This document shows, piece by piece, positions 25,439-29,703 of a stretch of 29,703 nucleotides of DNA (positions within the stretch are counted from its first letter, which is position 1; each line of letters begins with the position of its first letter). Source of the DNA: Moraxella equi. GTDB taxonomy: Bacteria > Pseudomonadota > Gammaproteobacteria > Pseudomonadales > Moraxellaceae. The DNA lies in contig NZ_MXAP01000074.1 of the NCBI RefSeq assembly GCF_002027555.1, forward strand, positions 1-29,703, given 5' to 3'. Made by a program: the position numbers and the translations under genes. The notes beneath the pieces are model-generated. The model was not told the DNA's origin and did not search any database. It worked only from the letters and a program-made list of their open reading frames with translations.

Positions 25439-27157
25439 TCAAGCATTAATTTTATTTTTCATCACAACAACCATGACAACCACCACATACACCACCTGCA
25501 CCGCCAAGCCTTGTACGCTCGGATAAACCCCCAAAAACGCCACGCTAGGCACATCTACCACGTCTCGGGGCAAATGCCCTGTCAGTTGCAGTGCCGAAAT
25601 GCTCACGCCCAAAATCTTAAATCCCAAGGCATAAATCAGCCATGTTAAGATTTTAAATAATAATGGAATGGGCAATTTAACGGACGTGTTTGCCATGATA
25701 ACCGCCACCACAAAAAGCACGCCCAATGCCACCGCTATCCCCAGCACAAACTCACTCATGGCAATGCTTGGCAAAATCCCTGCATAAAACAGTACCGTCT
25801 CCGCTCCCTCCCGAAACACCGACAAAAACGCAAGCCCGAACAGCCCTACCATGCTCCCTGTGGATAACGCCACGCCCATGTGTTTGTTAATGTAGGCATT
25901 CCACGCCTTGACGGACGATTTGGCATGTAGCCACGCCCCCACGCCTATCATCATGACGACCGCCACGATACCGATCGCCCCCTCCAACGCCTCACGGTTC
26001 GCCCCCGATGTTAGAGCAGGGAAAAGTCGCGCCAACGCCCACGCCCCCACAAGGCTCGCCACCAGTCCCACGCCGACCCCTGCCATGACCCATTTTTTGC
26101 CTTTGGGTTGTCCTGCCACCGTCAAGGCGGTCAAAAGTGCCATGACAATGAGCAAGGCTTCAAGCCCCTCACGAAGCAAAATCAGCATAGAATCCACCCA
26201 CGAATAGCGAGCGTATGGGTTAATCGCTTGCAAGTGCTCTATCAAACCTGCCAACTTATCCACACTTGCTGTGTCGCCCTTTGCCATAATCACAGGCACA
26301 TCGCTTTCAATCTCGGCATACAGCTTGGCATCTCAGGTACGCACATCGCCCTCAATACTCGCCCAGATTTGGATAAATTCGCCCAATTTGGCTTGGGCAA
26401 CTGCTTTGTCATTATTTTTAAAAGCAGTTAAACCTTGTTTTAATAATTCTATCCCATATGCCAAATCCACTTTGTCATTTTTAACTTCGGCTAATTCATC
26501 GCCTTGATTATAACTGTTAATTGTCGCTTTTAAAATCGCCATATTATCCGTCATCATGGCGATATTAGGCGGATTATTTTCCGCTCCCACTCGTATCATT
26601 ACCATGGCGGTTTCTATTTTGCCATAATGAGCCATGCTGGTATTTCTCACCACTCTTTCATTGGCGACCCATGTTTTATTAAAGGTGTGATAAACCGATT
26701 TGACTCTTTCAATATCGCCACCCTTGCCCATTTCTTGAATGGCGGTATCCAACCCATTTAATACAGGCGTGATATTTTTGGTAAATTGACAGCGTTTGAC
26801 GCTATAATCCACAGGGTTTTGCTCTTTTTCATAAGCGTAGAGTTTTATGGATAGCTCTTTTAGGGTGTCATTATTGGGATTGGCTTTGGCGTGATTTAAG
26901 GCGGTGATTATTTCTTGATATAATATGCTTTGGCGATTGGCGTCTTTGCCGATATTATTTAATTCTTTTTCTATGATAACCAAATCATCTTTGGCTTGTT
27001 GGGCATTGTTTTGTTTTACCGCTCCCATAGCATCCGATAATGGAATAAATAAAGGGGGAAAATTTAATTTTTCATTATCAGCATTAGCATAAGAGATTAT
27101 GGGAAAAAGACAAATAAAGAAAAGCAGAAAAATGGATAATGATTTATAAATTTTCAT
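25439..27157 (-). pseudogene. efeU: FTR1-family iron permease (EfeU-type) with an in-frame TGA
   Basis: One reading frame of 573 codons spells an FTR1 permease with an N-terminal periplasmic domain. From ATG 27155-27157 (AAGG upstream) it has a signal peptide (MKIYKSLSIFLLFFICLF) and a helical domain to EFIQIWASIEGDVRT. TGA at 26333-26335 then follows, where an Arg or similar codon (CGA) is expected. The same frame continues with DAKLYAEIESDVPV and a seven-span permease holding the iron motifs REGLE (about 329-333) and REGAE (about 449-453). As written, the N-terminal domain and the permease would be separate products; the permease could start only at the GTG at 26299 or another internal codon. 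The N-terminal part is far more AT-rich than the permease part, with a step near 26395. It follows efeB in the usual cluster. FTR1 carries ferric iron across the inner membrane. Confidence 0.9.
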
Positions 27158-27184
27158 TGTTTTGCCTTTTTTAATAACATTCAA

Positions 27185-27405
27185 ATGGTTTATCGGATTT
27201 TAAGAGTTGATAAGGGTAAATAAATTGTCCTAATACACCCAACGAATTTGATATTTGCCACGGGTCTTGTAGGAACTGGCTCTGCACGTCCTTTGATAAC
27301 ATACCAATTTTTATAGGCGTGCACAGCACACCCCTACATCCAAACATCATTACGCTTGTGGTAATTTAAAATTTCTTGGGTATATTTTTCAATCATTCAA
27401 TAAAT
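27185..27405. repeat. Intergenic gap between efeB and the FTR1 gene, with a dispersed hairpin
   Basis: No gene is seen in this 221-base gap. TAGGCGTGCACAGCACACCCCTA at 27314-27336 is a degenerate palindrome with the look of the dispersed repeat family (TAGGGGTG and its complement at the ends). It could weaken or end transcription from efeB into the FTR1 gene. Confidence 0.45.
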
Positions 27406-28644
27406 TCAACCCTCAAACAACCCCTGCCCCAAATACTCGCCTTGCCTTACCCCACCAAAACACGCAAACAGTCCGCTACCGATGTGTGTGGTGTATTCGG
27501 TCATTTTGTCGGTATTGCCAAAAGCGTTTTGAATCACGCTAAACTGCATGGGTGATTTTTGAAAAGAGATAAAGAGCAGTCCTGCATTAAACTGCCCTGT
27601 CTTAACATCAATACCGCTACTGTACGAAAACGACCGTCTAAGCATTTGTAATCCTGTGCGTTTGGCAAGCCCCATGTGAGTCGGTTCGGCGATGACAAGA
27701 TTGCCCTTATCGTCTTTTTCATTGACATCAAAGACATCAAACTCGCTCGTTTTGCCAATGCTCGCCCCTGTGTCTCGGTGTCTACCAAAAGTGTCCTCTT
27801 GTCCGACTAGGCTCGTTCTGTCCCACGTCTCCAAATGCATTTGGATAATCCGTGCCACAAGATACGTCCCACCGTCAAACCATGCAGTCTTGTCCGCCCC
27901 TTTTGCCCATAGCCATTCGTCGGTGTCGTCCAGCGTGGTTTTGTTGGCGGTGCCGTCCTTAAAGCCAAACAGATTGCGTGGGGTGTCTGCCCCATTATCA
28001 AAGCTGTTGTGGCCCGACTGCGACCATTTCATTGTGATGAGCGAACGGGCTTGGCGGACAAGCTGACGCACGGCATGAAAGGCGACCTGCGGGTCCTCGC
28101 TACACGCCTGTATGCAAATATCGCCCCCTGACAACTCAGGGCGGATTTGGTCTCGGGGGAATTTGGGCAAGTCGCTAAATTCTGGCGGTGCCTTGTCCGA
28201 CAAACCCAATTTCTCCAAAAATGACGGACTTATCCCAAACGTCAAAGTCAGCCCATACGCCCCCAAACTGTCCGCCTCGCCTGTGTCGGCAGGCGGTAGG
28301 TGGGGATTTTTGTCGTAGGGTTTGATGTTTTTGCCTTGGGTTAATTTAGCAGAATACTCCGTCCAATCCTTAAACATTTGGCGAATCTCATCAAGGTTGG
28401 TGCTGTGCAACTCCGCCACCAAAAAATACGCATGATGCTGAACAGGCGTAGTAATGCCTGCTTGGTGTTTACCATAAAAATCATAGGTCATCTTGGCAAA
28501 TGGGTTAGGCGGTGTCTGGCTATCAGGATTGCCCTTGGCGGTCGGGGCGGTTTGGTTTTGGGGGTTGTTGCAAGCGGTCAATACCCCTGCCCCAATCAGG
28601 GCGGTCGCTCCCATTTTTCCCAAAAAAGCTCGGCGGTTGGTCAT
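27406..28644 (-). CDS. efeB: EfeB, Tat-exported Dyp-type heme peroxidase
   Basis: EfeB is a periplasmic heme peroxidase of the EfeUOB system, proposed to oxidise ferrous iron or to help extract iron from heme. The 412 residues begin with a twin-arginine signal (TNRRAFLGKMG, hydrophobic core, then LTAC, which could also accept a lipid). Dyp-type marks are the GFKDG motif (227-231), the likely heme ligand His323 in EPTHMGLA and RRSFSY (336-341). The start ATG at 28642-28644 follows AAGGAG. efeM lies upstream and the FTR1 gene downstream, all on the - strand. A terminator hairpin between efeM and efeB should reduce its expression. Confidence 0.95.
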   Translation of the reverse strand: MTNRRAFLGKMGATALIGAGVLTACNNPQNQTAPTAKGNPDSQTPPNPFAKMTYDFYGKHQAGITTPVQHHAYFLVAELHSTNLDEIRQMFKDWTEYSAKLTQGKNIKPYDKNPHLPPADTGEADSLGAYGLTLTFGISPSFLEKLGLSDKAPPEFSDLPKFPRDQIRPELSGGDICIQACSEDPQVAFHAVRQLVRQARSLITMKWSQSGHNSFDNGADTPRNLFGFKDGTANKTTLDDTDEWLWAKGADKTAWFDGGTYLVARIIQMHLETWDRTSLVGQEDTFGRHRDTGASIGKTSEFDVFDVNEKDDKGNLVIAEPTHMGLAKRTGLQMLRRSFSYSSGIDVKTGQFNAGLLFISFQKSPMQFSVIQNAFGNTDKMTEYTTHIGSGLFACFGGVRQGEYLGQGLFEG

Positions 28645-28672
28645 GATTGCTCCTTTTGTCTTTTATAAAAAT

Positions 28673-28707
28673 ACAAAAAGCACCCATGTCTTATCGGTGC
28701 TTTTTGT
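28673..28707 (-). terminator. Hairpin terminator/attenuator between efeM and efeB
   Basis: ACAAAAAGCACC (28673-28684) and GGTGCTTTTTGT (28696-28707) form a perfect 12-bp stem with a T run on the - strand. It lies 10 bases after the efeM stop and 28 bases before the efeB start, so it sits inside the operon and could make efeM more abundant than efeB. Confidence 0.85.
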
Positions 28708-28717
28708 GGCTTGTGGA

Positions 28718-29611
28718 TTATTCCATGACGATACCCATTTGCCCAAGTGGTTCGCCAAGTTTGTTCACCGCCTCGGCAAGCTCTTTGGTGTTCTCGGGGG
28801 TCAAGTCAGTATAAGGCTTATAATCCTTGTCGCCCACTTTGTATTTATCCAACAAATCATTCACCGCTTTAAATCGCTCCTCTAAGGTTTTAACTAATTC
28901 AGGATTTTTGGCGGTAAGTTTGGGTTTTAAAATTTCAAAAATCTTTTCTGCCCCTTCAATGTTCGCTTTAAAGTCATAAAGGTCGGTTTTTGAAAAAATC
29001 TCCTCCTCGCCTGTGATTTTGGTGGTAGAAACTTCGTTCAACAAATCCACCGAACCTTGAATCATAAGCTCAGACGTAACTTCAGCGGTGGGGATTTTGG
29101 CTCTTAACTCTTTGATGTCAGCGATAAGCTGGTCGGCAAGCTCTTCGGTGCCTTTGGTAGTGTTTTGTGTCCATAGGATTTTTTCAATGGCGTGAAAGCC
29201 TGTCCATTTTTCGCCTTGTTCAAGGTCAGCTTCACGGTTGTCAATGCGTGGGTCTAAGTCGCCAAAACTCTCGGCAATCGGCTCACTGCGTTCAAAATAC
29301 ATACGAACCGAGGGATAAATCGCTTTGGCTTCATCCAATTTACCTTCTTTTAAAAAGGCGACAAATTTTTCGGTATCGGCAAGCAGATTGTCAATTTGCC
29401 CCTCTATCCATTGTTTGTATTCGGCGGTTTCGGCAGATAAGTCCATTTGGGCGGACTCGGTGGCTTGTTCAGTTTTGACAGGCTCGGCAGGTTGCTCAGC
29501 TTTGGTGTCGGTCGTTTGGGCAGGTTGTTCGGCTTCTGGTTCGGCAGGCTTTTGGCAGGCGGTTAGGGCAAGGGTGGCTGTCAAAGCCAAAAGTAAAGGT
29601 TTTAGCATCAT
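28718..29611 (-). CDS. efeM: EfeM/EfeO-family (imelysin-type) iron-binding lipoprotein
   Basis: This 297-residue periplasmic lipoprotein is the metal-binding subunit of efe-type iron uptake. The lipobox LTAC has Cys19, followed by a Glu/Pro/Thr-rich linker (about 20-58) and then the peptidase-M75/imelysin-like helical domain. The HxxE metal motif is His140 to Glu143 in GFHAIEKILW. Fold marks are SVRMYFERSEPIAESFGDLDPRID and the ending KLGEPLGQMGIVME. It lacks the N-terminal cupredoxin domain of EfeO, so it is the EfeM form. Order efeM-efeB-FTR1 differs from efeUOB. A second ATG at 29608 is possible. A Fur-like site lies at 29636-29650. Confidence 0.93.
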   Translation of the reverse strand: MMLKPLLLALTATLALTACQKPAEPEAEQPAQTTDTKAEQPAEPVKTEQATESAQMDLSAETAEYKQWIEGQIDNLLADTEKFVAFLKEGKLDEAKAIYPSVRMYFERSEPIAESFGDLDPRIDNREADLEQGEKWTGFHAIEKILWTQNTTKGTEELADQLIADIKELRAKIPTAEVTSELMIQGSVDLLNEVSTTKITGEEEIFSKTDLYDFKANIEGAEKIFEILKPKLTAKNPELVKTLEERFKAVNDLLDKYKVGDKDYKPYTDLTPENTKELAEAVNKLGEPLGQMGIVME

Positions 29612-29635
29612 GATAAATCCAAAAAGTAATGGAAA

Positions 29636-29650
29636 TAATAACGCTTATCA
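29636..29650 (-). promoter_or_regulatory. Fur-like box upstream of efeM
   Basis: On the - strand TGATAAGCGTTATTA matches the 7-1-7 Fur consensus TGATAATnATTATCA at about 11 of 14 positions, 25 bases before the efeM start. Iron repression of the efe cluster is expected for the family; binding here is inferred. Confidence 0.55.
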
Positions 29651-29703
29651 TATCAGAATTATAAATTTATTTCAAATATATTTCCACCCCCTCAACCCTC
29701 TTT

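Noticed and set aside
26333..26335. TGA in the FTR1 gene as a selenocysteine codon
   Set aside because: The position is normally Arg-like, the residue is not at an active site and no selenocysteine insertion hairpin is evident just after it. A nonsense mutation is simpler.

Overview
The window looks like a chromosomal segment of a Moraxella-type gammaproteobacterium (Moraxellaceae). This is inferred from gene content and style: mid-40s % GC by eye with AT-rich accessory islands, a Neisseria/Pseudomonas-type heme oxygenase, an efe-type iron uptake cluster, an rbfA-truB-rpsO-pnp run, a DUF294/cNMP/CBS protein, and many short palindromic GGTGCGTAACACGCACC repeats. The species cannot be fixed from the sequence alone. 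No rRNA, tRNA, CRISPR array, complete IS element or prophage is visible.

Layout. 1-5460: gatA and gatB (amidotransferase subunits A and B) on the + strand. They are separated by a 1.8 kb AT-rich cassette holding a dead antitoxin-like gene, a small membrane protein, a YhhY-like acetyltransferase and an overlapping antitoxin/PIN-toxin pair. An RraB-like gene follows gatB and is bounded by a 16-bp repeat of the gatB 3' end. 5460-7050: two small hypothetical genes and a frameshifted sirtuin. 7049-10843: proA (-), an exported DUF11-like protein (-), and argA (+), so one proline and one arginine pathway gene lie close together. 10910-13515: a frameshifted amino-acid-binding lipoprotein (-), a RarD-like DMT exporter (-), and a divergent Lrp/AsnC regulator with a perfect palindrome between the two. 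13520-13726: a roughly 205-bp palindromic MITE-like element directly in front of a lipoprotein gene. 14434-16762: the cNMP/CBS/DUF294 protein and a YbaN-like (DUF454) membrane protein, both on the - strand. 17035-18271: hemO, with an operator-like promoter, and an HD-domain hydrolase. 18332-22694 (-): rbfA-truB, rpsO and pnp, a translation and RNA-turnover cluster with a long inverted repeat between rpsO and pnp. 22831-25355 (-): a moxR-DUF58 pair. 25439-29611 (-): an iron uptake cluster of efeM-like lipoprotein, efeB peroxidase and an FTR1 permease.

How it fits together. Two iron modules sit in the window, heme degradation (hemO) and efe-type uptake, and each has a Fur-like AT-rich site upstream. 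The most notable feature is gene decay. Four genes are interrupted: an antitoxin-like gene (TAA), a sirtuin (frameshift), an amino-acid-binding lipoprotein (frameshift) and the FTR1 permease (in-frame TGA). The permease is also a compositional mosaic whose GC step lies close to the stop codon. I do not see a clearly new multi-gene defence or biosynthetic system. The best leads are the broken and mosaic FTR1 gene, the MITE-like element at a ribosome binding site, the rpsO-pnp inverted repeat, the hemO operator and the two insertions around gatB.
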